In this document: piece by piece, positions 15,200 through 23,606 of the stretch | Layout of the letters: each line of letters starts with the position of its first letter | Position numbering within the stretch: the first letter of the stretch is position 1 | Origin: Streptomyces coelicoflavus | Lineage (GTDB): Bacteria > Actinomycetota > Actinomycetes > Streptomycetales > Streptomycetaceae | Reading direction: 5' to 3' | NCBI RefSeq assembly: GCF_003112555.1 | Contig: NZ_BEWB01000017.1 | Span: forward strand, 113,160 to 177,159 | DNA: 64,000 nucleotides | The notes under the pieces: generated by a model | What the model saw: only the letters and a program-made list of their open reading frames with translations | Database searches by the model: none | What the model was told of the DNA's origin: nothing | Program-made: the position numbers and the translations under genes

Positions 15200-16516
15200 T
15201 CAGCTTCGGGTCCGGTAGGCGGTGACCGCGTGGCTCTCCTCCGCGAGGGCGACGCCGACGTAACCGTCGCTGACGTAGGGGGCGATGCCCGGCCGGGTCT
15301 CGACGTCCTCACCGGTGGCCGCGTCCACCACGACCGGGCCGTTCTCGGCGGTGGTGCCGTAGACCAGCCCCTCGCGCACCAGGGTCACCTTCGGGGCGGC
15401 GCGGGTCCCGGCCTCGTCGGGCAGCGCCCACCGCTGCTCGCCGGTCGCCGCGTCGTAGGCGGCCACCTGGTCGGTGTACGTGCAGACGGTGACGGAGACC
15501 CCGTCGTAGCTGCACTCGCCGTCCGGCGCCGTGTCCTCCGGGAACTGCCGCACCTCGTCGCCGGAAGCGGCGTTCAGCAGGAGCGCCCCGTCGTCCCGGT
15601 CGTCGGTCACGTACCCGCTCGCGACGACCGTTTCCGGGCCCGCGGCGGAGAGCCGTTCGGCGGCCAGGCGGGGTTCGGACCACCGCTCCTTGCCGGTGGC
15701 CGGGTCGAGGCCCACCACCCGCCGGTCGGTTCCGTCCTCGTCCAGCCGCAGCCCCACGACGGTGTCACCCGCCAGGACCGCGCCCTCCTGGAAGGTGCCC
15801 GGCGCCGACCAGACCTTGCGGCGGCTGTCGAGGTCGATGCCGAAGAGCTGCCCGTGGCCCATGACGACGACGGTGCCGCCGCTGCGCCCGACGACCTCGC
15901 TCTGGCCTTCCTCGACGGAGTAGTGGCGCTCGGCGAGCGGGACCTCCGCCGACCACGCCTTGGTGCCCTGCGAGGTGTCCGTGGCCATCAGCTCCAGCGC
16001 GTCGTGCCCCTTGGTCGTGCCCTCGCCCGGAACCCTCCCGACCAGGGCGGACAGCACCAGCGTCGTGCCGCCGTGCTCCGTGACGAGCGGCTTGCGGGCC
16101 GTGTTGCCGCCCACCATCGGCCCGAGGTCGTCGAGCCGGGACAGCGGCTCGCGCCGGGGCGTGATCAGGACCGGGTCGCTGTCGACGTATCCGCTGGCGA
16201 TCTCCAGGCCGTCGGGCCGCGCGATGTACGCCACCCCCTTGTGCAGTGCGATGGGCAGCGGGTGCTGCACCCCCGCGATGGCGACGTTGCCCTCGCCTGC
16301 CGAGTCGGGAAGGACGACGGCCCGGTCCGTCGAGAACCGTTTCGGCGCCTTGACAGCCCGTATCCCGTCGGCAGGTGCGGCGGTCGGTCCGGCGTCCCCC
16401 TTGCCCGCAGAGCCGCCGTCCCCGTCCCCGTCGCCGCCCGATGCCCCGCATCCGCACAGCGCGAGTGCCGCCACCACCACCGCGACGGCACCCCGTGCGG
16501 CCACTGCGTGCTTCAT
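15200..16516 (-). CDS. PQQ-like beta-propeller lipoprotein
   Basis: This 438-residue protein has an N-terminal signal peptide ending in ALALCGCGASGG, a lipobox-like site for lipid attachment. It is then mostly repeated beta-propeller blades with the pattern ATGKERW / ATGEQRWALP (PQQ-like repeats). It is expected on the outer face of the membrane as a binding or scaffolding protein. The ATG at 16516 has GGGGGAG seven bases upstream; the open frame reaches 16660 but without conserved content. No enzyme motif is visible. It is convergent with the dipeptidase gene and divergent from its inactive paralogue. Confidence 0.82.
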   Translation of the reverse strand: MKHAVAARGAVAVVVAALALCGCGASGGDGDGDGGSAGKGDAGPTAAPADGIRAVKAPKRFSTDRAVVLPDSAGEGNVAIAGVQHPLPIALHKGVAYIARPDGLEIASGYVDSDPVLITPRREPLSRLDDLGPMVGGNTARKPLVTEHGGTTLVLSALVGRVPGEGTTKGHDALELMATDTSQGTKAWSAEVPLAERHYSVEEGQSEVVGRSGGTVVVMGHGQLFGIDLDSRRKVWSAPGTFQEGAVLAGDTVVGLRLDEDGTDRRVVGLDPATGKERWSEPRLAAERLSAAGPETVVASGYVTDDRDDGALLLNAASGDEVRQFPEDTAPDGECSYDGVSVTVCTYTDQVAAYDAATGEQRWALPDEAGTRAAPKVTLVREGLVYGTTAENGPVVVDAATGEDVETRPGIAPYVSDGYVGVALAEESHAVTAYRTRS

Positions 16517-16698
16517 GCGCTCCCCCTTTTGTCGATCAAGACGGAGCAGAGGATAGCCAAGGCACGTGCTCCGCACCGAGCCGCCGCCGAGCGGCCGGGA
16601 CGCGGCGCCCGTACCCCCGAACGCCCCACCCACCAGGAAGCCCTTACCGCTCCGTGCCACGGTGGCCGTATCTCACGACGACCGTACGGAGCACCGCC

Positions 16699-17829
16699 AT
16701 GGCAGATCTCCAGGACGACCTGCACACCGGTACCGAGGCCGGTGGGCTCGACGACCTGCCCGTGCCGCTCGCCGCGGAGTCCTTTCCGCCGGAGCCCTAC
16801 GCGCCCGTGTCCGACCCCGACGACGAGCCGCTGACCCGGGCGCACGCCGTGCTGGCCGCCCACCCCGTCGCCGACGGCTGCAACGGGCTGCCCTGGGCGC
16901 TCAGGCACCTGCCCTGGTACGACCTGGAGCTGGGTGAGAGCGCCGTCGACACCGACGTGCCGCGGCTGCGCGAGGGGCACGTGGGGGCGCTGCTGTGGTC
17001 GTTGCACCTGCCCGAGTCCGTCGACGGGGACCGTGCGGTCGGCGCCACGCTGGAGCAGCTGGACCTGGTCAAGACGGTCGTGCGGGCCCACCCCGAGGGC
17101 CTGCGCCTGGCGTACGACGCGGGGCAGGCCATCGACGCCCGCAACTGCGGCCGGGTCGCCGTGCTGCCCGGTCCCGCCGGCGCCGCCGCCCTCGGCGACC
17201 GCCTGGGCATCCTGCGCTCCCTGCACGCCCTCGGCCTGCGCGCGCTGACCCTGTCCGGGGTGAGCTGGGCGGGCGAGGCGGGGCTGACCCGGTTCGGCGA
17301 GGAGGTCGTCCGCGAGATGAACCGCCTCGGTGTGGTCGCCGACCTCTCCGGCGCCAGTGCCGAGACCGTCCGCCGTACCTTCGCGGTGTCCAAGGCGCCC
17401 GCGCTGTGCACCCGCTCCGCCGCCCGCGCCCTGCGCCCGCACCCCGCCAACATCCCCGACGACCTGCTGGTGGAGCTGGGCGCGGCCGGCGGCCTGTGCA
17501 TGGTGCCGCTGACCGCCGAGCAGACCGGCCCGACCGTCCGGGACGTCGCCGACCACCTCGACCACGTCCGCACGGTGGCCGGCCCGCAGAGCGTCGGCCT
17601 GTCCGGCACCTACGACACCGGCACCGCCCACCCGCTGGAGCTGGGCGACCCCTCCTGCTACCCCCGGCTCGTCGCCGAACTGCTCCGCCGCGGCTGGGAC
17701 GAGGCGGACGTCGCCCTGCTGACCTGGGGCAACGTCCAGCGCGTCCTGCGTGCGGCGGCCTTCACGGCGAAGGCGGCCCAGCTGCGCCGCGAGCCGTCCA
17801 CGGCGACCATCGCCGACCTGGACGGCTGA
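16699..17829 (+). CDS. Catalytically degenerate M19 dipeptidase paralogue (probable pseudoenzyme)
   Basis: This 376-residue protein aligns along its whole length with the dipeptidase at 13963-15150 (shared REGH/RSGG, LEQLDLVKT/LEQIDCVRR, HPANIPDD/HPRNIPDD, TIADLDG/TIDQLDG ends). Its active-site residues are replaced. HND is now CNG, the GAEGG Glu motif is GPAGA, SHSSS is CTRSA, and the GGDYDG Asp motif is SGTYDTG. About 50 extra acidic, proline-containing residues precede the domain. The frame is intact with normal codon use, so this is not a decaying pseudogene. It may bind peptides or regulate the active paralogue. The ATG at 16699 follows GTACGGAGCACC. Confidence 0.83.
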   Translation: MADLQDDLHTGTEAGGLDDLPVPLAAESFPPEPYAPVSDPDDEPLTRAHAVLAAHPVADGCNGLPWALRHLPWYDLELGESAVDTDVPRLREGHVGALLWSLHLPESVDGDRAVGATLEQLDLVKTVVRAHPEGLRLAYDAGQAIDARNCGRVAVLPGPAGAAALGDRLGILRSLHALGLRALTLSGVSWAGEAGLTRFGEEVVREMNRLGVVADLSGASAETVRRTFAVSKAPALCTRSAARALRPHPANIPDDLLVELGAAGGLCMVPLTAEQTGPTVRDVADHLDHVRTVAGPQSVGLSGTYDTGTAHPLELGDPSCYPRLVAELLRRGWDEADVALLTWGNVQRVLRAAAFTAKAAQLRREPSTATIADLDG

Positions 17830-17857
17830 GCGGGCGGCGCTCCCCGGGCGCGGCGGC

Positions 17858-18217
17858 TCAGCAGGCGCAGAGGCAGAACGGGTGTCCCGCCGGGTCGGCG
17901 TAGACCCGGAAGGTCCGGGTGCGGTCCTCCGCGTCCAGCGGGCGGGCACCCGCCTCGAGGACGGCCTTCTCGGCCGCGTCCAGGTCCGTGACGGTGAGGT
18001 CGAGGTGGAACTGCTGCGAGTCGTCGGGCGCGGGCCACTTCGGCGGTACGAAGCCGGGGGCGGCCTGGAACGCCAGCTCTCGTCCGCCCGGCAGCTTCAG
18101 GTCGACCCAGTCGCCCTCCCCCTCGACGGTGCCGCCGAGCACGTCGGCGTAGAAGCGGGCCAGTGCGCGGGGCTCGGGACAGTCCAGAACCACGGGACCC
18201 AGTTCGGCGACAGCCAT
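17858..18217 (-). CDS. VOC-family (glyoxalase/bleomycin resistance-like) protein
   Basis: This 119-residue protein has one pair of beta-alpha-beta-beta-beta modules. It starts LGPVVLDCPEPRALARFYAD, has QQFHLDLTVTDLDAAEKAV in the middle and ends RVYADPAGHPFCLC, the usual metal-edge strand. The substrate cannot be read from sequence; family members include dioxygenases, isomerases and binding proteins. AAGGAGG lies six bases before the ATG at 18217. It is divergent from the CGNR regulator gene across an operator-like GTAAC cluster, so that regulator probably controls it. Confidence 0.83.
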   Translation of the reverse strand: MAVAELGPVVLDCPEPRALARFYADVLGGTVEGEGDWVDLKLPGGRELAFQAAPGFVPPKWPAPDDSQQFHLDLTVTDLDAAEKAVLEAGARPLDAEDRTRTFRVYADPAGHPFCLCAC

Positions 18218-18264
18218 GACTTCCTCCTTGAAGCGTGCGGTCAAACGTGCGGTCAGTTGTTGTC

Positions 18265-18300
18265 GGTTACCTGTAAGGACGGGTAACCGGTAACGGTTAC
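18265..18300. promoter_or_regulatory. GTAAC palindrome cluster, probable operator
   Basis: GGTTACC at 18265-18271 is inverted at 18282-18288 (GGTAACC), and a second perfect palindrome, GTAAC-G-GTTAC, follows at 18290-18300. A further GGTAAC half-site is at 18320-18325, inside the likely -10 (TAACGT, 18322-18327) of the CGNR gene. The cluster lies between divergent genes and would control both. Confidence 0.6.
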
Positions 18301-18334
18301 TGCATGCTGCCGTATTGGCGGTAACGTCGCAAGC

Positions 18335-18859
18335 ATGAGTGAGCGATCGCCCGCGCCGGGCGGCCTGGAACTGGTCGAGGCCCTGGTGAACACGCTGCTG
18401 GACATCGAGACGGGCGCCGACTCGCTGGACACTCCGGAGAACCGGGCGCGCTTCGGCCTGACGGAGGACGACCTGCCCGCGGCCCGCGAGCTGCGCGAGT
18501 CCCTGCGCGCCACCCTGCTCGCCCACGCCGGTCATCCGCCGCACCGCGCGGTGACCCCGCTGGGCGAGCTGCTGGCCGCCGCCCCGCTCGTCGTCACCGT
18601 CGACGCGGCCGACGGCGCGGCCGGCCTCGCCCCGGCCTGCTCCGCCCCGGGCGGGGAGGGCTCCCTGACCGCCCGCGTCGCCGCCGCCGTCGCCCAGGCG
18701 CTGGTGGACGGCACCTGGAGCCGCTTCAAGGCCTGCGAGGCCCCCGACTGCCACTGGGCGTACTACGACCGCAGCCCGGCCGGACGCGGCCGCTGGTGCT
18801 CCATGCAGGTGTGCGGCGCCCGCGCCAAGATGCGCCGGTACCGGGCCAAGGACTCGTAA
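18335..18859 (+). CDS. ABATE / CGNR zinc-finger transcription factor
   Basis: This 174-residue protein has an N-terminal ABATE-type ligand-binding region (LELVEALVNTLLD, then LRESLRATLLAH). The C-terminal CGNR finger has four Cys in CEAPDC and CSMQVCGAR with SPAGRGRW between them, followed by a basic MRRYRAK tail. Such proteins are predicted stress or small-molecule responsive regulators. TAACGT lies seven bases before the ATG and no ribosome site is visible, suggesting a leaderless message. It is divergent from the VOC gene. Confidence 0.82.
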   Translation: MSERSPAPGGLELVEALVNTLLDIETGADSLDTPENRARFGLTEDDLPAARELRESLRATLLAHAGHPPHRAVTPLGELLAAAPLVVTVDAADGAAGLAPACSAPGGEGSLTARVAAAVAQALVDGTWSRFKACEAPDCHWAYYDRSPAGRGRWCSMQVCGARAKMRRYRAKDS

Positions 18860-18905
18860 ACACCGTCCGTTTCACCGGCCGCCCGGCCGCGCCCTGCGGC
18901 AGAAT

Positions 18906-18960
18906 GCGGACGGACGCCGGTTCGGCCGACTGAGCCTCGGCCGAACCGGCGTCCGTCCGC
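18906..18960. terminator. 24-bp perfect hairpin, bidirectional terminator
   Basis: Bases 18906-18929 and 18937-18960 are exact inverse complements with a 7-base loop (CTGAGCC). The hairpin lies between the convergent CGNR and sugar dehydrogenase genes. It is the longest perfect inverted repeat I see in the window. Confidence 0.85.
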
Positions 18961-18975
18961 GCCCGTCCTGGCGGA

Positions 18976-20319
18976 CTAGGCGGTCGGGCGGCCCATCGCC
19001 CGGTACGTCCAGCCGGCCTTCCGCCACAGCGTCGGGTCCAGCGCGTTGCGCCCGTCCAGGATCACCCGGGCCGCCGCCGCCTCGCCCAGCACCTCCGGGT
19101 CCAGCTCGCGGAACTCCCGCCACTCGGTGAGGTGCAGGACGACGTCCGCGCCCCGCACCGCCTCCAGCGCAGAGCCGGCGTACCCGAGGGTCGGGAAGAG
19201 CCGCCGGGCGTTGTCCATGCCCTTGGGGTCGTACACCGTGACCTGGGCGCCCTGGAGGTGGACCTGCCCGGCGACGTTCAGGGCGGGGGAGTCCCGTACG
19301 TCGTCCGAGTCGGGCTTGAAGGTGGCGCCCAGCACGGCGATCCGCTTGCCGAGGAACGGGCCGCCGCCCAGCGCCTGCCGGGTCAGCTCCACCATCTGGC
19401 CGCGCTGGCGCATGTTGATCGAGTCGATCTCGCGCAGGAAGGTCAGTGCCTGGTCGGCGCCCAGCTCACCCGCGCGCGCCATGAAGGCGCGGATGTCCTT
19501 GGGCAGGCAGCCGCCGCCGAAGCCGATCCCGGCCCGCAGGAACTTCCGGCCGATCCGGTCGTCGTACCCGATGGCCTCCGCCAGCTTGGCCACGTCGCCG
19601 TCGGCGGCCTCGCACACCTCCGCCATCGCGTTGATGAACGAGATCTTGGTGGCGAGGAAGGAGTTCGCCGAGGTCTTCACCAGCTCGGCGGTCGGGAAGT
19701 CCGTGACGACGAACGGCGAGCCCTCCGCGATCGGCGTGGCGTACACCTCGCGCAGCAGCTTCTCGGCCCGCTCGCTGCGCACGCCGACCACGAGCCGGTC
19801 GGGGTGCAGCGTGTCCTCGACGGCGAAGCCCTCGCGCAGGAACTCCGGGTTCCAGGCCAGCTCGGCCTCGTGGCCGGCCGGCGCGTGCTCGGCCAGGTAG
19901 GCGGCCAGCCGGGCGGCGGAGCCCACCGGCACCGTCGACTTGCCGACGACCAGCGCGGGGCCGGTCAGGTGCGGCGCGAGCGAGGCCAGCGCGGAGTCGA
20001 CGTACGACATGTCGCAGGCGTACTCGCCGTGCTTCTGCGGGGTGTTCACACACAGGAAGTGCACGTCGCCGAAGGCCGCGACCTCGGCGAAGTCGGTGGT
20101 GAAGCGCAGCCGCCCGCTGGAACCCTCGATCCCGGCGACGTGCTTGGCCAGCAGCTCCTCCAGGCCCGGCTCGTACATCGGGACCTGGCCCCGCTGGAGC
20201 ATCTCGATCTTCTCGGGCACCACGTCGAGACCCAGCACCTCGAAACCGAGCTCGGCCATGGCCGCCGCGTGCGTCGCGCCGAGATAACCGGTACCGATCA
20301 CGGTGATCTTCAGGGCCAT
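18976..20319 (-). CDS. UDP-glucose / nucleotide-sugar 6-dehydrogenase
   Basis: This 447-residue NAD-dependent enzyme oxidises UDP-glucose to UDP-glucuronate (or a related nucleotide sugar). The N-terminal Rossmann motif is VIGTGYLGATHAAAMAE, NPEFLREG and NSFLATKISFINAMAE form the middle, and GFGGGCLPKD holds the catalytic Cys. A C-terminal UDP-binding domain (GATFKPDSDDVRDSPAL) is complete. The ATG at 20319 begins exactly at the Rossmann strand and has TGGAGC upstream. In context it can supply uronic acid for the surface polymer handled by the GT2 and LCP genes. Confidence 0.92.
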   Translation of the reverse strand: MALKITVIGTGYLGATHAAAMAELGFEVLGLDVVPEKIEMLQRGQVPMYEPGLEELLAKHVAGIEGSSGRLRFTTDFAEVAAFGDVHFLCVNTPQKHGEYACDMSYVDSALASLAPHLTGPALVVGKSTVPVGSAARLAAYLAEHAPAGHEAELAWNPEFLREGFAVEDTLHPDRLVVGVRSERAEKLLREVYATPIAEGSPFVVTDFPTAELVKTSANSFLATKISFINAMAEVCEAADGDVAKLAEAIGYDDRIGRKFLRAGIGFGGGCLPKDIRAFMARAGELGADQALTFLREIDSINMRQRGQMVELTRQALGGGPFLGKRIAVLGATFKPDSDDVRDSPALNVAGQVHLQGAQVTVYDPKGMDNARRLFPTLGYAGSALEAVRGADVVLHLTEWREFRELDPEVLGEAAAARVILDGRNALDPTLWRKAGWTYRAMGRPTA

Positions 20320-20440
20320 GGGTGCTCCAGAGGTGTACGGCATGGGTGCGCGCCCGAGCATATCGGGGGCGCGGGAAAAGCCCTTCGGCCGGCTGTCGTC
20401 AAGCTCACCTATCCACGAACGCGGGCGGGCTCTAAAATTT

Positions 20441-20462
20441 GGGTTACTTAACGGTAGTTAGC
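20441..20462 (+). promoter_or_regulatory. Imperfect TTACT/AGTTA repeat upstream of acyl-CoA dehydrogenase
   Basis: TTACTTAACGGTAGTTAGC lies about 40 bases before the start codon in an AT-rich patch (CTAAAATTTGGG). Its near-symmetry around ACGG resembles TetR-family operators of fatty-acid catabolism genes. No regulator gene is adjacent. Confidence 0.3.
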
Positions 20463-20499
20463 GTGCCCAGCATCACCGCGTTTTGGAGCGTGAGACACC

Positions 20500-21672
20500 T
20501 TGGCCGGATCGGCTGACTTCGACCTGTACCGCCCGTCGGAGGAGCACGACATGCTCCGCGACGCAGTCCGCTCGCTGGCCGAGGCGAAGATCGCGCCGTA
20601 CGCCGCCGCGGTGGACGAGGAGGCCCGCTTCCCGCAGGAGGCCCTGGACGCCCTCACCGCGAACGACCTGCACGCGGTGCACGTCCCCGAGGAGTACGGC
20701 GGCGCGGGCGCCGACGCGCTCGCCACGGTCATCGTGATCGAGGAGGTGGCCCGCGTCTGCGCCTCCTCGTCCCTGATCCCGGCCGTGAACAAGCTCGGCT
20801 CGCTGCCGGTGATCCTCTCCGGCTCCGAGGAGCTGAAGAAGAAGTACATGACCCCGCTCGCCAAGGGCGACGGCATGTTCTCCTACTGCCTCTCCGAGCC
20901 CGACGCGGGCTCCGACGCGGCAGGCATGAAGACCAAGGCCGTCCGCGACGGCGACTTCTGGGTGCTCAACGGCGTCAAGCGCTGGATCACCAACGCCGGC
21001 GTCAGCGAGTACTACACGGTGATGGCCGTCACCGACCCGAGCAAGCGCTCCAAGGGCATCTCCGCCTTCGTCGTCGAGAAGTCCGACGAGGGCGTCTCCT
21101 TCGGCGCCCCGGAGAAGAAGCTCGGCATCAAGGGCTCCCCGACCCGCGAGGTCTACCTCGACAACGTCCGCATCCCCGCCGACCGCATGATCGGCGCGGA
21201 GGGCACCGGCTTCGCCACCGCGATGCAGACGCTGGACCACACCCGCATCACCATCGCCGCCCAGGCCCTCGGCATCGCCCAGGGCGCCCTCGACTACGCC
21301 AAGGGCTACGTCAAGGAGCGCAAGCAGTTCGGCAAGCCGATCGCCGACTTCCAGGGCATCCAGTTCATGCTCGCCGACATGGCCATGAAGATCGAGGCCG
21401 CCCGCCAGCTCACCTACGCGGCCGCCGCGAAGTCGCAGCGCGTGGCCGCCGGAGGTGGAGAAGGCGACCTCACCTTCCAGGGCGCCGCCGCCAAGTGCTT
21501 CGCCTCCGACGTGGCCATGGAGGTCACCACGGACGCCGTCCAGCTGCTCGGCGGCTACGGCTACACCCGTGACTACCCGGTGGAGCGCATGATGCGCGAC
21601 GCCAAGATCACCCAGATCTACGAGGGCACCAACCAGGTCCAGCGCATCGTCATGGCGCGCAACCTGCCGTAG
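20500..21672 (+). CDS. Acyl-CoA dehydrogenase (FadE25-like)
   Basis: This 390-residue FAD enzyme catalyses alpha,beta-dehydrogenation of acyl-CoA. Family motifs are CLSEPDAGSDAA near residue 130, KRWITNAG, LGIAQGALDYAKGYVKERKQ, and the C-terminal QLLGGYGYTRDYPVERMMRD with catalytic Glu375 in YEGTNQ. The only upstream start that includes the conserved FDLYRPSEEHDML is TTG at 20500; an in-frame stop lies at 20491 and the next ATG is at 20551. Its place near purE and the polymer genes matches fadE25 in mycobacteria. Confidence 0.92.
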   Translation: MAGSADFDLYRPSEEHDMLRDAVRSLAEAKIAPYAAAVDEEARFPQEALDALTANDLHAVHVPEEYGGAGADALATVIVIEEVARVCASSSLIPAVNKLGSLPVILSGSEELKKKYMTPLAKGDGMFSYCLSEPDAGSDAAGMKTKAVRDGDFWVLNGVKRWITNAGVSEYYTVMAVTDPSKRSKGISAFVVEKSDEGVSFGAPEKKLGIKGSPTREVYLDNVRIPADRMIGAEGTGFATAMQTLDHTRITIAAQALGIAQGALDYAKGYVKERKQFGKPIADFQGIQFMLADMAMKIEAARQLTYAAAAKSQRVAAGGGEGDLTFQGAAAKCFASDVAMEVTTDAVQLLGGYGYTRDYPVERMMRDAKITQIYEGTNQVQRIVMARNLP

Positions 21673-21691
21673 CGGCAGGGGAGTTGTGCGG

Positions 21692-21721
21692 CGAGGGGCG
21701 TCCGGCGACGGGCGCCCCTCG
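21692..21721 (+). terminator. 9-bp hairpin terminator
   Basis: CGAGGGGCG at 21692-21700 pairs with CGCCCCTCG at 21713-21721, 20 bases after the acyl-CoA dehydrogenase stop. Confidence 0.7.
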
Positions 21722-21813
21722 TTCGTCGTGACCGATTGTCAGTGGTGGGTGAGACGGTGGATCCATCGAGTCGGGAAGCCGCTGATCGGCAGTCGGTAAG
21801 AGGGGGATCCGCC

Positions 21814-22854
21814 ATGTCCGGACGCCAGAACTACATCAACCACGTCGCTCTCGTGCTGGACGCCAGTTCGTCCATGTCCCGCCTGAGCCGCAAGGTGGTC
21901 GAGGTCGCCGACCAGCAGATCGCCTACCTGGCCCGCCGCTCGCAGGAGCTGGACCAGGAGACCCGCGTCACGGTGTACGTCTTCGCCGACCGCGTGCAGT
22001 GCGTCATCTACGACAAGGACGTGCTGCGGATGCCGTCCCTGAAGCAGATGTACCGGGTCGGCGGCATGACGGCGCTGCTGGCGGCCACGCTCAAGTCCCA
22101 GCACGAGCTGGCACAGACGGCCCAGCTCTACGGGGACCACAGCTTCCTCACCTTCGTCCTCACCGACGGCCAGGAGAACGTGAGCCACCGCTGCCCGGAC
22201 GCACCCGCCAAGGACCCGCGCGCCCTGGTCCAGGCCGTGTCCAAGATGATCGAGACGCAGGAGGACAACTGGACGCTGGCCGTCCTCGTGCCCGACCAGA
22301 TGGGCAAGCGCGAGGCCATGCAGTACGGCTTCCCGAAGGACAACGTCGCCATTTGGGACGCCACCAGCACCCAGGGCCTGGAAGAGGCCGGACAGGTGAT
22401 CCAGGAGGCCACCGAGAAGTTCATGGTGGGCCGCACCAAGGGCATCCGGGGCTCGCGGGCCGTCTTCTCCACCGGCGCGGACACGGTCAACAAGGACACC
22501 ATCAAGGCGGCCGGGCTCGCCCCGGTGGAGTCGTCGAAGTACCGGCTGGTCGACGTGACCCGCGACGTGGCGATCCGCGACTGGGTCGTCGAGTGCGGGC
22601 ACACCTACCGCACCGGCGGCGCGTTCTACCAGCTGAGCAAGTCGGAGAAGGTCCAGCCGAAGAAGCAGATATCGGTGCTGGAGAAGAAGACGGACCGGGT
22701 GTACACGGGGCCCGAGGCCCGCGCCCTGCTCGGCCTGCCGGACATCGAGGTCCGCATCAAGCCGGACCACAACGACGACTTCACGATCTTCGTGCAGAGC
22801 ACGAGCGTGAACCGGAAGCTGGTCCCGAACACCCGCCTCCTGCTCATGCTCTGA
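21814..22854 (+). CDS. Von Willebrand factor A domain protein
   Basis: This 346-residue cytoplasmic protein has a VWA domain at about residues 8-200. The MIDAS motif is LVLDASSSMSRL, followed by the strand TRVTVYVFAD, the threonine of GGMTALLAA, and FVLTDGQENVS. The C-terminal 140 residues have no recognised domain. VWA proteins mediate metal-dependent protein binding; with no MoxR ATPase nearby the partner is unknown. The ATG at 21814 has AGAGGGGGA upstream; an earlier in-frame start at 21736 only adds a polar tail. Confidence 0.83.
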   Translation: MSGRQNYINHVALVLDASSSMSRLSRKVVEVADQQIAYLARRSQELDQETRVTVYVFADRVQCVIYDKDVLRMPSLKQMYRVGGMTALLAATLKSQHELAQTAQLYGDHSFLTFVLTDGQENVSHRCPDAPAKDPRALVQAVSKMIETQEDNWTLAVLVPDQMGKREAMQYGFPKDNVAIWDATSTQGLEEAGQVIQEATEKFMVGRTKGIRGSRAVFSTGADTVNKDTIKAAGLAPVESSKYRLVDVTRDVAIRDWVVECGHTYRTGGAFYQLSKSEKVQPKKQISVLEKKTDRVYTGPEARALLGLPDIEVRIKPDHNDDFTIFVQSTSVNRKLVPNTRLLLML

Positions 22855-22902
22855 GGCCCCTGCCGCCCCCGACGCCGAGCGTCGCGCTCCGGGCGGAGGC
22901 CG

Positions 22903-22926
22903 GTCCCGTCAGTCGTCCCGTCAGTC
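22903..22926 (-). repeat. 12-base tandem duplication including a stop codon
   Basis: GTCCCGTCAGTC occurs twice in direct tandem at 22903 and 22915. The thioesterase stop codon (22921-22923 on the minus strand) lies in one copy, and a second TGA lies in the other. Confidence 0.85.
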
Positions 22927-23487
22927 CTCGTAGCCCTCCGCCACCCGGCGCTCCCGCAGCTCCATGATCGCGCGGCGGCGGGCCAGGCGGTGGGTGCGGC
23001 GGATCTGGGCCTCCTGGTAGCGGCGCTTGTCCTTCTCGGTCTCGGGCAGCACCGGCGGCACCGTGCGGGGCTTGCCGTCGGCGTCCACGGCGGCGAAGAC
23101 CAGGTAGGCCGAGCCGACCTGGGTGGCCGGCGTGGACTCGTTCCAGCGCTCGGCCATGACCCGGACGCCCACCTCCATGGAACTGCGGCCGGTCCAGTTG
23201 ACCTGCGCCTTCACATGGACGAGGTCGCCGACGCGGACCGGCTCGAGGAACGCCATCTCGTCCATGGACGCGGTGACGGCGGGTCCGCCGGAGTGCCGTC
23301 CGGCCACGGCGCCCGCCGCGTCGTCGACGAGCTTCATGATCACACCGCCGTGCACCGTGCCCAGAAGGTTGGTGTCGCTGTGCGTCATGATGTGGCTGAG
23401 GGTGGTGCGGGAGGCCGAGGTCGGCTTGCCCGGGATCTCCGGGAGCGCCTGCTGCGCGGCCGAGGCCTGTTCTGCCTGGTCTGTCAT
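22921..23487 (-). CDS. Acyl-CoA thioesterase, hotdog fold
   Basis: This 188-residue protein has a single hotdog domain of the YciA/BACH type. LSHIMTHSDTNLLGTVHGGVIMKLVDDAAG carries the conserved Asn-x5-GG and Asp, followed by ASMDEMAFLEPVRVGDLV and VGSAYLVFAAVDADGK. It hydrolyses acyl-CoA to free fatty acid and CoA. The last 40 residues are highly basic, which is longer than usual. The ATG at 23487 is preceded by GGTGGAG. Single-domain size implies a hexamer of paired subunits. Confidence 0.88.
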   Translation of the reverse strand: MTDQAEQASAAQQALPEIPGKPTSASRTTLSHIMTHSDTNLLGTVHGGVIMKLVDDAAGAVAGRHSGGPAVTASMDEMAFLEPVRVGDLVHVKAQVNWTGRSSMEVGVRVMAERWNESTPATQVGSAYLVFAAVDADGKPRTVPPVLPETEKDKRRYQEAQIRRTHRLARRRAIMELRERRVAEGYED

Positions 23488-23606
23488 GCGCTCCACCTTA
23501 TGCCGGAGCTGCACCGGCGTGATTTTGTGTCGGGTTCGCAACAGCACTGCCCTGATTTTCCGACATACCTTGTAACGCCCACAGGGCAGCCCGGCACACT
23601 GGGCCC

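Noticed and set aside
16699..17829. Classification of the second dipeptidase as a pseudogene
   Set aside because: No frameshift or internal stop, strong third-position bias and a good start show that it is maintained as a protein.
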